Shown piece after piece: positions 32,401 through 39,906 of a stretch of 64,000 nt of DNA (positions within the stretch are counted from its first letter, which is position 1; every line of letters begins with the position of its first letter). Made by a program: the position numbers and the translations under genes. Under the pieces are notes generated by a model. It worked only from the letters and a program-made list of their open reading frames with translations, did no database searches and had not been told where the DNA came from. Source of the DNA: CAG-390 sp964522215 (lineage in GTDB: Bacteria; Bacillota; Clostridia; Oscillospirales; CAG-272). The DNA is taken from the NCBI GenBank assembly GCA_964522215.1, contig CAZFVR010000002.1, positions 62,001 to 126,000 of the forward strand. Reading direction: 5' to 3'.

Positions 32401-33065
32401 ACAATTCCTCATCTCGCGCACAGGAGCTTGGAGGAATGACCCTCAGGCTTTGGCACACCACGGGCAAAGCACCAAGCGAGGCTCGCACATGGCGCATCCC
32501 GGCGGGGACTGTGATCGCGCCGCGCTCCGCCCTTGTTGTTTGGGTCCGCTCGGCAGAGGCAGAAGCGGCAGGGCTGGGCGTTGACGATTTTAACGCCTGC
32601 TACGGCACTACCCTTAAGGCGGGGGAGGATATCATAATCTGCAATAAGGCGATACTATCGCACTCCGAGTTCGGACGTCGCCTTGAGCTGGTGTCGGGTG
32701 AGGTCATCTCTCGCGTGCATTGGAACTACGGTATGGCGTTTGACGGCGATGCGCATCGCGGTCGAGCACGCAGATATCTAAAGCGCGCGGGGCTTTATCC
32801 AACATCAACGCCGATAGGACTTTTTGATCCCACACCCGGATACATCAGCGATGAACAGCGCACACCCGAGATCCCCACATCTCCCGCACGCGGCGAGAAA
32901 CGCAACATGAAACGCGGTGTGGCGAGAGATCAAAAGCTAAAGGCACGCCGCGAGAGACTGAGGCGCACAAACAGCGAAACGGCGGCCCTTGCGGCACTTT
33001 CCGCCGCCGCGGTCGGTACTGCAGCGGCACTTGCGGCCGTGATTGGCGGACGATCAAAAAAATGA
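29448..33065 (+). CDS. Large multidomain PHP (CehA/McbA-like) metallohydrolase
   Basis: This is a 1205-residue protein. Residues about 110-200 resemble a lamin-tail domain (IIITEMFLRAKGAEHAAYLE). Ig-like beta segments follow (about 320-520). At about 530-760 is a PHP metallohydrolase: YRGEVHTHTSTSDG, VDYFAVTDHSHYV, FNHPGYPWGNFDE and VSNEDNHSANW carry the metal-binding His and Asp residues. More beta domains and a second lamin-tail-like domain follow (about 960-1060, TEVLPYSMA, PYLTLYNSS). The end is basic, then a hydrophobic Ala-rich helix (about 1176-1200) and GRSKK. No N-terminal signal is visible, so it is either cytoplasmic and tail-anchored or exported unusually. The substrate is unknown; relatives cleave esters or phosphoesters. 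The ATG at 29448 is preceded by the purine-rich GGAAAGGGGAAAACC. Confidence 0.82.
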   Translation: MNTIGKDNIKLWHSPAAYAVVGHGQAIFAAIEHSAATLEGELPPRLELSLLPCGASAETRQMTPCDSFSCGDRSFEIYSAHIPAALMTAGRLSYSISGGGMRGDYSLEVTSLPEPPPIIITEMFLRAKGAEHAAYLELCAAGGRDVDLYDWELMLISELTSPVRYPLALERGTILHAGEVAAWWPIMQRNFGIGKSGRDATTPTDFCADLNSMYYPPVPPADPAEIRIISAGYAERGEDGAVQVKVDVEPFPYEYNPWIISLVPRGGDTADAVYTLTYNNVWGRWDAHVRRASEWGIDLRHPNVAVNLRHNADPTPGLLSPMQALPNADSPAPLILPLAPEGDLYIGDERHEIVFAALTPNGESTVTAAWADVAADGKTVRLNAVAGEDGLWHASIPRKLIERMSRLEYSIGATNGTRDTVVRSLTAAVFDNAGPRILSMRPTQHYAYDIGGNLDITASWFDISGVRLSECRLLLDGRDTTFAADWSADGVRLAAPHLMRAGDHTLRLELCDMLGNKTVRRVEFSVSDMSELFAYRGEVHTHTSTSDGVGTPADAYRYARDVGGVDYFAVTDHSHYVVDDEESQDRLIEVADEFEDPGHFAALYGYEMTWNMKCGYWGHMNVLGASEIQNRIFTTTLPELYSRLSEDSSAVAMFNHPGYPWGNFDEFAYLTPGADEHVCLSEIREGSYDREYAASLAAGWHTGPVSNEDNHSANWTTARRAIGFVLAPSLTRENIMDAFRARRTYTAAEPTLKIKYRVNGQWLGSRLNAPEKLDFDIDISTEDEGGIGRIEIVAEDNIVVASKNAGARRSVKWTPTLLPEFDYYYLRITAHGKYSVTAPVWIENRRQVTIGAIESGMSYNTRLGTAVRLRVTNSGEDKLRDVRAELYISSTAGLDIRDEEPYCVVHCGDMSAGRSVRISRSVPEHADLRRLCVVVTAEVDGTRRAMATASTIISPVTITEVLPYSMAAEHGGVMIDDPYPYLTLYNSSSRAQELGGMTLRLWHTTGKAPSEARTWRIPAGTVIAPRSALVVWVRSAEAEAAGLGVDDFNACYGTTLKAGEDIIICNKAILSHSEFGRRLELVSGEVISRVHWNYGMAFDGDAHRGRARRYLKRAGLYPTSTPIGLFDPTPGYISDEQRTPEIPTSPARGEKRNMKRGVARDQKLKARRERLRRTNSETAALAALSAAAVGTAAALAAVIGGRSKK

Positions 33066-33186
33066 TAAAGGTCGATGCCCCACATGAGGGGCTTTGGCGA
33101 TCGACTCCTTGAGATCCTCACATAAAAAACAAAAAAGAACTTAAAAACAAAAAGCCCCGCTGCGGCGGGGCCGGGGGGAGACTAAA

Positions 33187-34161
33187 ATGGCAGAGATCTA
33201 TCCTATGCATATTTCCTATACGTCAAGATCCCCGATATGGGGCGGCAAAACGCTCGCACAGCGCTTTGGCAAGACCACAGCGGGGGGCAATAACGCGGCG
33301 GATGTTAACATAGGCGAGACGTGGGAGCTTTCGGTGCGGCAGGATGCCATGAGCCGCATACTTGATGGCAGATACGCCGGCATGTCGCTTGCGGAGTATA
33401 TCGACCTCAGCGGCGGCGCGGCGGTGGGAGAGGGCTTTGCGCCGGGTGATAACTTTCCTCTGCTTATAAAGTTTATCGATGCCGCCGACAGGCTGTCGGT
33501 GCAGGTACACCCTGATGACGATTACGCTGCCCGCATCGAGGGTGGCAACGGCAAGACCGAGATGTGGTATATCATCGCCGCCGAGCCGGGCGCGGAGCTT
33601 ATAATGGGGCTTTGCGACGGCATAGATCCCGCCGAATTTCGCGCGGTGGCAAGGCGCGGGGAGGATGTATCCCCCCTGCTTTGCCGCAAAAAGGTGCGGG
33701 CGGGGGAGTGCTTTTTCATCCCCTCCGGCATGATACACGCCATAGGCAGAGGAATACTTATAGCCGAGATACAGCAAAACTGCGACCTTACCTATCGCGT
33801 TTGGGACTGGGCGCGTGTGGATAGCTCGGGGCGGCCGCGCGAGCTGCATGTGGAGCGCGCTTGCGAGGTTGTGCGCGCATTTACGCCCGCCGAGGTCGAG
33901 GCGAAGAGGTTTGAATGCTCCCGTGCCGACGATGTGCTTGCCTCCTGCAGGTATTTTACCGTAAAGCTCGGCCAAGGTGGCAACAGCTTTACGGCGGGGG
34001 CGGATTCCTTTAATTCTGTTCTCTGCTTTGAGGGGCAGGGGACTGTGGAATGGTCGGGCGGCAGTGTTGCTCTTGCGGCGGGTGACAGCATTTTTATACC
34101 CGCGGGTCTTGGAGATTATACCCTCCGCGGCAACGTCCGCGCACTGATAAGCCGGGTGTGA
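33187..34161 (+). CDS. manA: Mannose-6-phosphate isomerase, class I
   Basis: A zinc enzyme that interconverts mannose-6-phosphate and fructose-6-phosphate in the cytoplasm. The 324 residues match the short Firmicute class I form. Zinc ligands are visible in LSVQVHPDDDYA (Gln, His), KTEMWYI (Glu) and PSGMIHAIG (His), with QNCDLTYRVWDW carrying the active-site Arg region. The ATG is preceded by GGGGGAG. A GC-rich hairpin just upstream (about 33150-33171) has its T-tract on the minus strand only. The gene stands alone, converging on rplL with a shared terminator, and links hexose or mannan breakdown to glycolysis. Confidence 0.93.
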   Translation: MAEIYPMHISYTSRSPIWGGKTLAQRFGKTTAGGNNAADVNIGETWELSVRQDAMSRILDGRYAGMSLAEYIDLSGGAAVGEGFAPGDNFPLLIKFIDAADRLSVQVHPDDDYAARIEGGNGKTEMWYIIAAEPGAELIMGLCDGIDPAEFRAVARRGEDVSPLLCRKKVRAGECFFIPSGMIHAIGRGILIAEIQQNCDLTYRVWDWARVDSSGRPRELHVERACEVVRAFTPAEVEAKRFECSRADDVLASCRYFTVKLGQGGNSFTAGADSFNSVLCFEGQGTVEWSGGSVALAAGDSIFIPAGLGDYTLRGNVRALISRV

Positions 34162-34186
34162 TGCCGGGCGGGGAAAATAAAAAGAA

Positions 34187-34212
34187 ACAGCCGAGCGATA
34201 ACGCTCGGCTGT
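34187..34212 (-). terminator. Terminator between manA and rplL
   Basis: An 11-bp perfect stem with an ATAA loop. The T-rich tail lies on the minus strand, so it mainly ends rplJL; it can also serve manA. Confidence 0.8.
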
Positions 34213-34245
34213 CCCTTTACAGCAGGATTTGTTGTATAGGGTCGA

Positions 34246-34626
34246 TTATTTGATCTCGACAGTAGCGCCGGCCTCGGTGAGCTGAGCCTTGATGGACTCT
34301 GCCTCATCCTTGGAGCAGCCTTCCTTGAGAGTCTTGGGAGCGCCCTCAACGAGCTCCTTAGCTTCCTTAAGTCCGAGACCTGTGATCTCGCGAACGACTT
34401 TGATAACGCCGAGCTTGCTGGAGCCGAAACTTGCAAGAACAACATCAAATTCGGTCTTCTCTTCAGCAGCGGCGGGAGCAGCTGCGCCACCGGCAACAGG
34501 GCCGGAGACCATAGCGGCGGCGGAGACGCCAAAGGTTTCCTCTACCTCTTTAACAAGGTCAGAGAGTTCAAGAATGGTAAGAGCTTTTATCTCTTCTACG
34601 ATAGCAGTAATCTTTTCGGATGCCAT
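34246..34626 (-). CDS. rplL: 50S ribosomal protein L7/L12
   Basis: Stalk protein that recruits translation GTPases. The 126 residues show the N-terminal dimerisation helices ([18 protein letters not shown]), an Ala-rich hinge and the C-terminal factor-binding domain ([20 protein letters not shown]). AGGAGG precedes the start. It follows rplJ by 60 bases. Unlike in many bacteria, rpoB does not follow; instead manA converges from the other strand, so the beta-operon order is broken here. Confidence 0.98.
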   Translation of the reverse strand: MASEKITAIVEEIKALTILELSDLVKEVEETFGVSAAAMVSGPVAGGAAAPAAAEEKTEFDVVLASFGSSKLGVIKVVREITGLGLKEAKELVEGAPKTLKEGCSKDEAESIKAQLTEAGATVEIK

Positions 34627-34686
34627 TTCAGTAATCCTCCTAAAATGAATAGATTAATATTTTTAAATTTCAGATCCGCGGACCTA

Positions 34687-35220
34687 TCAGGCCTCTGCGG
34701 GAGCGGCTTCTGCCGCGGGGGCTTCCTCCGCGTCCTTCTTGGATGCGGCGTCAAGCACAAATGCGAGCTTGTAAAGCGGGCTGAGCAAGCTGCCAAGCAG
34801 TTTGCTGACGAGAACTTCCTTGGAAGGAGTCTGGGCGAGCTCGATTACCTGAGCCTCGTCGAGGACCTTGCCGTCTACGTATCCTGTCAAAAGCTTGAAG
34901 GATTCGATCTTGTCGGCGTATTCCTTAAGGATCTTCGCGGGTGCAACCGCGTCGTTCTCGCTGATCGCAATAGCGGTCATGCCGGTGAGGTGCTGTTTGA
35001 TCTCCGAGTATCCGCACTCGTCGCAGGCTCTGCCGGTCAGGGTGTTTTTAACGACCATATACTTAACGCCTGCTTCACGCAGTGCCTTACGCATCTTGGT
35101 ATCGTCATCAACGGTAATGCCCTGATAATTGACAATAACGCCGGAAACGGAATTACGGATCAGTTCGGAAAGGTCGGAAACAACCTGCTGCTTTTGCTCA
35201 AGTATGGCGTTGCTGGGCAT
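34687..35220 (-). CDS. rplJ: 50S ribosomal protein L10
   Basis: Base of the ribosomal stalk that carries L7/L12 dimers. It has about 177 residues with the 23S-binding N-terminal domain (NSVSGVIVNYQGITVDDDTK, KYMVVKNTLTGRA) and a C-terminal Ala-rich helix for L12. ATG 35220 has AAAGGAG at good spacing, and the frame further upstream is leader. A leader of about 180 nt with a terminator-type hairpin precedes it, consistent with L10 autoregulation as known in Firmicutes. Confidence 0.97.
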   Translation of the reverse strand: MPSNAILEQKQQVVSDLSELIRNSVSGVIVNYQGITVDDDTKMRKALREAGVKYMVVKNTLTGRACDECGYSEIKQHLTGMTAIAISENDAVAPAKILKEYADKIESFKLLTGYVDGKVLDEAQVIELAQTPSKEVLVSKLLGSLLSPLYKLAFVLDAASKKDAEEAPAAEAAPAEA

Positions 35221-35401
35221 GTTATTATCTCCTTTGATCGTTGATCGGTCCCATAAAGGGTAAAAAAATATCTTTCTCCCGCGGAAAACGCTCCACGCCG
35301 AGAAAGACACGCAAAATATATTGAAGACGAACTTCAAGTATCGTGTTTACCTCGGCAGGGTGGCTTGCGCTTTTACGGGAACCTGCTGTCTTAAGTCAAC
35401 G
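35221..35401 (-). ncRNA. L10-type leader of rplJL with terminator hairpin
   Basis: This is the transcribed leader between the promoter and rplJ on the minus strand. Near its 3' end a hairpin (arms 35300-35307 and 35271-35278, with inner pairing) is followed by ATATTTTTTTACC (35270-35258), an intrinsic terminator upstream of the gene. In Firmicutes the L10 protein complex is known to act on such leaders; assignment here rests on position and the hairpin, not on a covariance match. Confidence 0.7.
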
Positions 35402-35407
35402 GTTGAT

Positions 35408-35436
35408 ATTATACACGCATTTTTGCGTTTTGTCAA
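35408..35436 (-). promoter_or_regulatory. Promoter of rplJL
   Basis: Minus-strand TTGACA (35431-35436), 17 bases, TATAAT (35408-35413): full consensus. Confidence 0.85.
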
Positions 35437-35605
35437 TAGCTTTTTTGAAAAAAGTCGCGATTTCCTGCATTTTTTCTTTCCGATTTGATGCCGGGGGCGA
35501 AATTGGAGTGCCGCGTACACAATGAATTCATAATTTTGTATTATAATAGGGTCTGCAAAGGGCGCATGCCGCTCGGAAAGGACCCGGAGCTTTTTCGGTA
35601 ACACT

Positions 35606-36634
35606 ATGGATACTAACACAAAGCAAATATCAAATAAAGATAATTTCGAAAAAAACAATAAAAAAGGACGGGGCAGCGCTCTGCCGCAGGTGAATGCTCG
35701 CCTGTGGGCTGTGCTCGTACTGTTCGCGGCTCTTGCGGCCGCCGTGCTCAGAACTGCGGCGATACTTTTCTCGTATGATGCCGAGATAGGCTATTTTGCA
35801 CGCGGTACGGCTCTGCCGGTGCTTGCTGATGTTACCTGTATCGTCGGCACTGTTGCGGCTATCGGCTTTGCATTCTTTTGCCGCCCGCGCTGCCGTGCGA
35901 TATATAATGCCGGAGCACGTGCTTCCGCTCCGGTCTATTTTGCCACGGCTTATGCAGCGTTCGTGATGCTTGGGACCTTCATGCATGAGCTTTGGCGTTG
36001 CCTTAGCGAGCGCACTGCGGCATCCAATTTTGAAAAAGCCGCCGCGGTGGACAACGCGTACACCGCGCGCAGCTTGCGCATACAGGGCGTGCTTATTATC
36101 ATCGGAATCATCGCCTCGGCCGTCTCCGCAGTCTATTTCTTTTGCAGGCTCAGCGGCAAGGGCTGGCGCGAGTGGTATGTGATACTGGGCTTTGCCCCGG
36201 GTATGCGCGGTGTTGCCGGCATGGCAACGATCTATTTTGATATGACGGTGGAGATGAACAGCCCCAACAAGATGCTGCTTCAGCTGGCACTGATATCCGT
36301 TATGCTTTACTTCCTGCTTGAGCTGCGCATGCTGCTTGGCGAAAAAAAAGCGCGACCGCGTGCATATGCCGCTGTCGGTCTTGCCGCCACGGTGCTTACT
36401 GTCGCAGCGTCGGTATCGCTTATTGCGGCGTACTTTGCGGGGCAGGTGTCAAACGCGTATTTCTTTACCGAGTCTTTCTTCTGTTTTAATATGATGATAT
36501 ACATCATGGTGCGCACGGTGGCGTTTATTGAAGGGCCGTATACCAAGGCGGACGAGTTCGATGGTGCCGAGTGCGAGCCCGCCCCCGTGCCCGCGGATGC
36601 GGATGTGGATGACGAGCAGTGCAGCGGCAATTGA
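35606..36634 (+). CDS. Multi-pass membrane protein of unknown function
   Basis: A 342-residue protein I cannot assign. A polar N-terminus of about 28 residues is followed by seven or so hydrophobic helices. Examples are LWAVLVLFAALAAAVLRTAA, PVYFATAYAAFVMLGTFMHE, VLIIIGIIASAVSAVYFF, MLLQLALISVMLYFLLELRM and YAAVGLAATVLTVAASVSLI. An acidic C-terminal tail (PADADVDDEQCSGN) ends it. Ribosome site: GAAAGGA is well upstream and the ATG at 35606 is the only sensible start. It is divergent from rplJ and just before a regulator gene. A sensor or transporter role cannot be told from sequence. Confidence 0.75.
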   Translation: MDTNTKQISNKDNFEKNNKKGRGSALPQVNARLWAVLVLFAALAAAVLRTAAILFSYDAEIGYFARGTALPVLADVTCIVGTVAAIGFAFFCRPRCRAIYNAGARASAPVYFATAYAAFVMLGTFMHELWRCLSERTAASNFEKAAAVDNAYTARSLRIQGVLIIIGIIASAVSAVYFFCRLSGKGWREWYVILGFAPGMRGVAGMATIYFDMTVEMNSPNKMLLQLALISVMLYFLLELRMLLGEKKARPRAYAAVGLAATVLTVAASVSLIAAYFAGQVSNAYFFTESFFCFNMMIYIMVRTVAFIEGPYTKADEFDGAECEPAPVPADADVDDEQCSGN

Positions 36635-36752
36635 TAAGATATTTGTGACCGAGAATTCCTACCTATTTATTATATAGTATATATGATGGCATGACCGGCG
36701 GGAGGGAGATGCACCCCCGGGTGATCCCCGCCGCAGCTGTGGAGGCAATGAT

Positions 36753-37349
36753 ATGGGCGGCGTAGCGGCAAACGCGAATGAGCGGATAAGATGGTTACAT
36801 AAAAAGATAGCGGACGGTTCTTACCCCAATGCCGTCCGCCTTTCCGAGCGTTTTGGCGTTTCTCGCCGACAGGCCACGCGAGATGTTGAATATATGCGCC
36901 GCGAGCTTTCGGCGCCTATAGAATATGATAAGAGCAGACGCGGTTTTTACTATTCTGCGGATTTTGCGCTTCCGGCGACCATCAGTGTGGCACAGCCGGA
37001 TGATTATGTTGAATGCATAGCCGCCATGGGCGATATCTCGGCGGCGGGCGGTGCTCGCAGCATTGGCGATAATAGCGAGCTGACACAGATGAGCATTCCC
37101 TATACCGCGATACTCGAGATACCGGATAAGCTGACCGTCATAAAGCTCGGCCGCCTCATCAGTGGTCGTGTGCCCGCGCGGCGCGGCGACAAAAAGAGCA
37201 GATACATCTGCGAATTCGGCAGTGTTGAGGCCTTTTTGGGCGCTATAATGGCACTTGGGGCGCCGGTAACGATAGTAAGCCCGGAGTGGCTGAGGCAAAG
37301 ATTGCTTGAAAATGCCGAGTCACTTATAAAGGCTAACGGAGATGTGTGA
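36753..37349 (+). CDS. DeoR/HTH_11-type regulator with a shortened WYL-like part
   Basis: A 198-residue protein. The N-terminal 65 residues are a winged helix-turn-helix of the type found in WYL regulators (NERIRWLHKKIADGSYPNAV, LSERFGVSRRQATRDVEYMR, then IEYDKSRRGFYYS). The C-terminal 110 residues resemble the distal part of WYL proteins (SRYICEFGSVEAFLGAIMAL, VTIVSPEWLRQRLLENAESL). The central WYL ligand domain is much reduced; no clear WYL triad is seen. GTGGAGG lies 8 bases before the ATG. It stands immediately upstream of the S10 operon promoter. Targets are unknown. Confidence 0.72.
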   Translation: MGGVAANANERIRWLHKKIADGSYPNAVRLSERFGVSRRQATRDVEYMRRELSAPIEYDKSRRGFYYSADFALPATISVAQPDDYVECIAAMGDISAAGGARSIGDNSELTQMSIPYTAILEIPDKLTVIKLGRLISGRVPARRGDKKSRYICEFGSVEAFLGAIMALGAPVTIVSPEWLRQRLLENAESLIKANGDV

Positions 37350-37402
37350 ATGTTGCACAAAAAATGCCGTGAAAAATCGTGAAAATTCTACATGCGATCC
37401 TA

Positions 37403-37431
37403 TTGCATAATTGCGTTATTTATAGTATAAT
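37403..37431 (+). promoter_or_regulatory. Promoter of the S10-spc-alpha ribosomal cluster
   Basis: TTGCAT (37403-37408), 17 bases, TATAAT (37426-37431). Confidence 0.75.
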
Positions 37432-37437
37432 ATCAAA

Positions 37438-37781
37438 GCTTGATGTGCGAAGTGTGCGTTGAAGCGAAAGGTTGCCGTCGGGGTCTACCGCCGCGGCGGG
37501 TAATTTTCGTGGAGTATGTCCGTAAAAACGGGCGAGATCCGCTGATCGAACATGGTTCGTCTGCGGTGATGGGTAATGTCAAGCACCCCCCAGCGTATAC
37601 CGGAGTTTGCCGGTCGTCTTGTCGTGACTGACGAGGTGGCAGATTTCGGGTTTTTGTATGAAGCAAAAAGAAACGCGCGGGACGGTGCAAAAGCAAAAAG
37701 ATCCCCCAAATGGAACGCAGTAACGCGCAAAAGCCACATTTTATTATACGCAGCGCGTAAATCCAAAAGGAGGAAAAAGAA
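37438..37781 (+). promoter_or_regulatory. Long leader of the S10 operon
   Basis: This leader of about 344 nt precedes rpsJ. Its first half is GC-rich and contains repeated complementary motifs such as CCGCCGCGGCGGG (37489-37501). A 60-codon frame runs through it but has no ribosome site and reads Cys/Arg/Pro-rich, so I regard the region as a regulatory RNA or spacer, not a gene. No known ribosomal-protein leader was recognised. Confidence 0.45.
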
Positions 37782-38093
37782 ATGGCAGTAAAAGAGAAGA
37801 TCAGGATCCGCCTTAAGAGCTACGACCACACATTGGTCGATGCGGCGGCCGCCAAGATCGTCGAGGTTGCAAAGCGCAACGGCGCCGAGGTCTCCGGTCC
37901 GATCCCGCTCCCCACGGAGAAGGAGATCGTCACCATCCTTCGTGCAGTCCATAAATACAAGGACAGCCGCGAGCAGTTCGAGCTTCGCAACCACAAGAGA
38001 CTTATCGATATCGTTAAGCCTTCCAAGAAGCTGACCGAGGAGCTGATGAACATCGAGCTTCCCGCCGGCGTTGACATTCAGGTGACCCTCTGA
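37782..38093 (+). CDS. rpsJ: 30S ribosomal protein S10
   Basis: First gene of the cluster. The 103 residues are normal for S10, beginning [17 protein letters not shown] and containing the rRNA-contacting loop [24 protein letters not shown] ends 8 bases before the ATG. It is followed by an unusual 160-base gap before rplC that contains hairpins. In other bacteria S10 also joins NusB in antitermination. Confidence 0.98.
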   Translation: MAVKEKIRIRLKSYDHTLVDAAAAKIVEVAKRNGAEVSGPIPLPTEKEIVTILRAVHKYKDSREQFELRNHKRLIDIVKPSKKLTEELMNIELPAGVDIQVTL

Positions 38094-38253
38094 TCCAAAT
38101 AAAGGATCAAGAGCGGCGGCTAATGTCGCACTCGCGGACATGCTCCGCGGCCCTAACACTTAAAAACAAGCCCGAAAGGGTGCTTGTTGGTCAAGTTGGC
38201 GCAATCCGAAAGGAAAATCCAAAAACGCCAACCAATAACCCACAGGAGGAAAA
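38094..38253 (+). other. Structured gap between rpsJ and rplC
   Basis: A 160-base interval inside the operon. It holds a small hairpin, AACAAGC with GCTTGTT (38164-38170 and 38181-38187), and a longer pairing GTTGGCG (38196-38202) with CGCCAAC (38226-38232). The role is unknown. Confidence 0.45.
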
Positions 38254-38886
38254 ATGAAAAAGGGAATTATCGGTAAAAAGATCGGTATGACTCAGATCTT
38301 CGACGAAGTCGGAAATGTCGTACCGGTAACGGTGATTCAGGCAGGCCCCTGCGTTGTCGCACAGCGCAAGACTGCCGAAAAGGACGGCTATGAGGCCGTA
38401 CAGCTCGGTTTTATGGATGCAAAAGCAAAGCAGACCAATAAACCCGATGCGGGACACTTTGAAAAGAACGGACTTGCGGTGAAACGCCACCTCAAGGAGT
38501 TCCGTCTTGACGATTGCTCGGCATATTCGGTCGGCGACGTCGTATCCGTCGAAACCTTCGCCGTAGGCGATAAGGTCGATGTAACCGGTACGACTAAGGG
38601 ACACGGATACACCGGTGTTATCAAGAGATGGAATCACCACAAGCTCAGAATGACGCACGGCGTCGGCCCCGTACACCGCGAAGTCGGTTCCATGGGTGCT
38701 AACTCCAGCCCGTCCCGCGTGTTCAAGAACAAGAAGATGGCAGGTCAGTACGGTCACGAACAGGTCACCATCCTTAATCTGAACGTAGTTAAGATCGACA
38801 AAGAGAACAACCTTATCGCCATCCGCGGAGCTATCCCCGGAGCCAAGGGCGGCATCGTGTTCCTCCGCGACTCGATCAAAGCATGA
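38254..38886 (+). CDS. rplC: 50S ribosomal protein L3
   Basis: Early-assembly 23S-binding protein, 210 residues. It starts KGIIGKKIGMTQIFDE and carries the family signature FAVGDKVDVTGTTKGHGYTG and the long loop HGVGPVHREVGSMGANSSP that reaches toward the peptidyl transferase centre. AGGAGG is 6 bases before the ATG. It is followed after 20 bases by rplD. Confidence 0.98.
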   Translation: MKKGIIGKKIGMTQIFDEVGNVVPVTVIQAGPCVVAQRKTAEKDGYEAVQLGFMDAKAKQTNKPDAGHFEKNGLAVKRHLKEFRLDDCSAYSVGDVVSVETFAVGDKVDVTGTTKGHGYTGVIKRWNHHKLRMTHGVGPVHREVGSMGANSSPSRVFKNKKMAGQYGHEQVTILNLNVVKIDKENNLIAIRGAIPGAKGGIVFLRDSIKA

Positions 38887-38906
38887 GAGAGAAGGAGGAT
38901 TAAGCA

Positions 38907-39593
38907 ATGCCTAGCGTAAAAGTTGTTGATATGACAGGCAAAGAGGTCGGCGAGATCGCTCTTTCCGAGAAGCTTTTCGGAGCTGAGGTATCCGAACCCG
39001 TTCTCCATGCCGCCGTCAGAGCATATCTGCTCAATCAGAGACAGGGCACTCAGTCCACTCTTACCCGCACCGAAGTTTCCGGTGGCGGAAAGAAGCCCTG
39101 GAGACAGAAAGGCACAGGACGCGCCCGTCAGGGTTCGACCCGTTCGCCCCAGTGGACACACGGTGGTGTCGCTCTCGGCCCGAAGCCCAGAGACTACCGC
39201 GTAACTCTTAACAAAAAGACACGCAGAGCCGCACTTGCAAGCGCGCTTTCCGCCAAGGTCGCCTCGGGTGATCTTGTTATCCTGGATTCCGTAAAGCTTG
39301 ACGGCTACAAGACCTCCGCAATGGTAAAGATGTTTGCTGCACTCGGATTTACCAAGGAAGTCACAAAGAATTACAGGGAGAACGATGAGATCAAGACCCG
39401 TACCGCCAAGGTCGCGGAGAAGACTCTCCTGGTCCTTCCCGAGGTCGATAAGCTCGTAGTTAAGAGCTGCGACAACATTCCCACAGCCGCGACCACACTT
39501 TACAGCACCCTGAGTGTTTATGACATTCTCAATGCTGAAAAGCTCGTTATGACTCGCGAGGCTGTACAGAAGCTTGAGGAGGTGTACGCATGA
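38907..39593 (+). CDS. rplD: 50S ribosomal protein L4
   Basis: Exit-tunnel protein, 228 residues, somewhat longer than the usual 205-210. The tunnel loop KKPWRQKGTGRARQGSTRS is intact. The extra length falls in the C-terminal half around TKNYRENDEIKTRTAKVAE, which looks like a lineage-specific insertion. GGAGG precedes the ATG. Its stop overlaps the rplW start by four bases (ATGA). L4 is the autoregulator of this operon in Escherichia coli, but that mechanism is not known in Firmicutes. Confidence 0.97.
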   Translation: MPSVKVVDMTGKEVGEIALSEKLFGAEVSEPVLHAAVRAYLLNQRQGTQSTLTRTEVSGGGKKPWRQKGTGRARQGSTRSPQWTHGGVALGPKPRDYRVTLNKKTRRAALASALSAKVASGDLVILDSVKLDGYKTSAMVKMFAALGFTKEVTKNYRENDEIKTRTAKVAEKTLLVLPEVDKLVVKSCDNIPTAATTLYSTLSVYDILNAEKLVMTREAVQKLEEVYA

Positions 39594-39886
39594 AGAAAAT
39601 GGTACAGGATATCATCATAAAGCCGGTCATCAGTGAAGCCGGTATGGATATGATGGATCAGAAGAAGTATGTTTTCAAGGTCATGACCAGCGCCACCAAG
39701 CCCGAGATCGCAAATGCGGTCGAGACCATGTTCGGCGTAAAAGTCGCCTCTGTCAACACCATCACGATGAAGCGCAAGCCCAAGAGACTCGGCGTACACT
39801 TTGGCTACACCTCCGAATGGAAGAAAGCCATTGTAACACTTACCCAAGACTCGAAGACGATCGCCTTCTTCGACGGTATGAACTGA
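39590..39886 (+). CDS. rplW: 50S ribosomal protein L23
   Basis: 98-residue protein at the tunnel exit, the docking site for SRP and trigger factor. Typical pieces are IIIKPVISEAGMDMMDQKKY at the start and AVETMFGVKVASVNTITMK in the middle. It overlaps rplD and probably depends on coupling with it, although GAGG lies upstream. The C-terminus is slightly long but unremarkable. Confidence 0.97.
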   Translation: MKKMVQDIIIKPVISEAGMDMMDQKKYVFKVMTSATKPEIANAVETMFGVKVASVNTITMKRKPKRLGVHFGYTSEWKKAIVTLTQDSKTIAFFDGMN

Positions 39887-39906
39887 GAAAGTAGGAGGAG
39901 AAAGTA

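Noticed and set aside
33150..33171. GC-rich hairpin with T-tract on the minus strand before manA
   Set aside because: No minus-strand gene lies upstream of it, so I do not call it a functional terminator.
37440..37631. Possible protein-coding frame in the S10 leader
   Set aside because: It starts at the predicted transcription start with no ribosome site and has an unlikely Cys/Arg/Pro composition.
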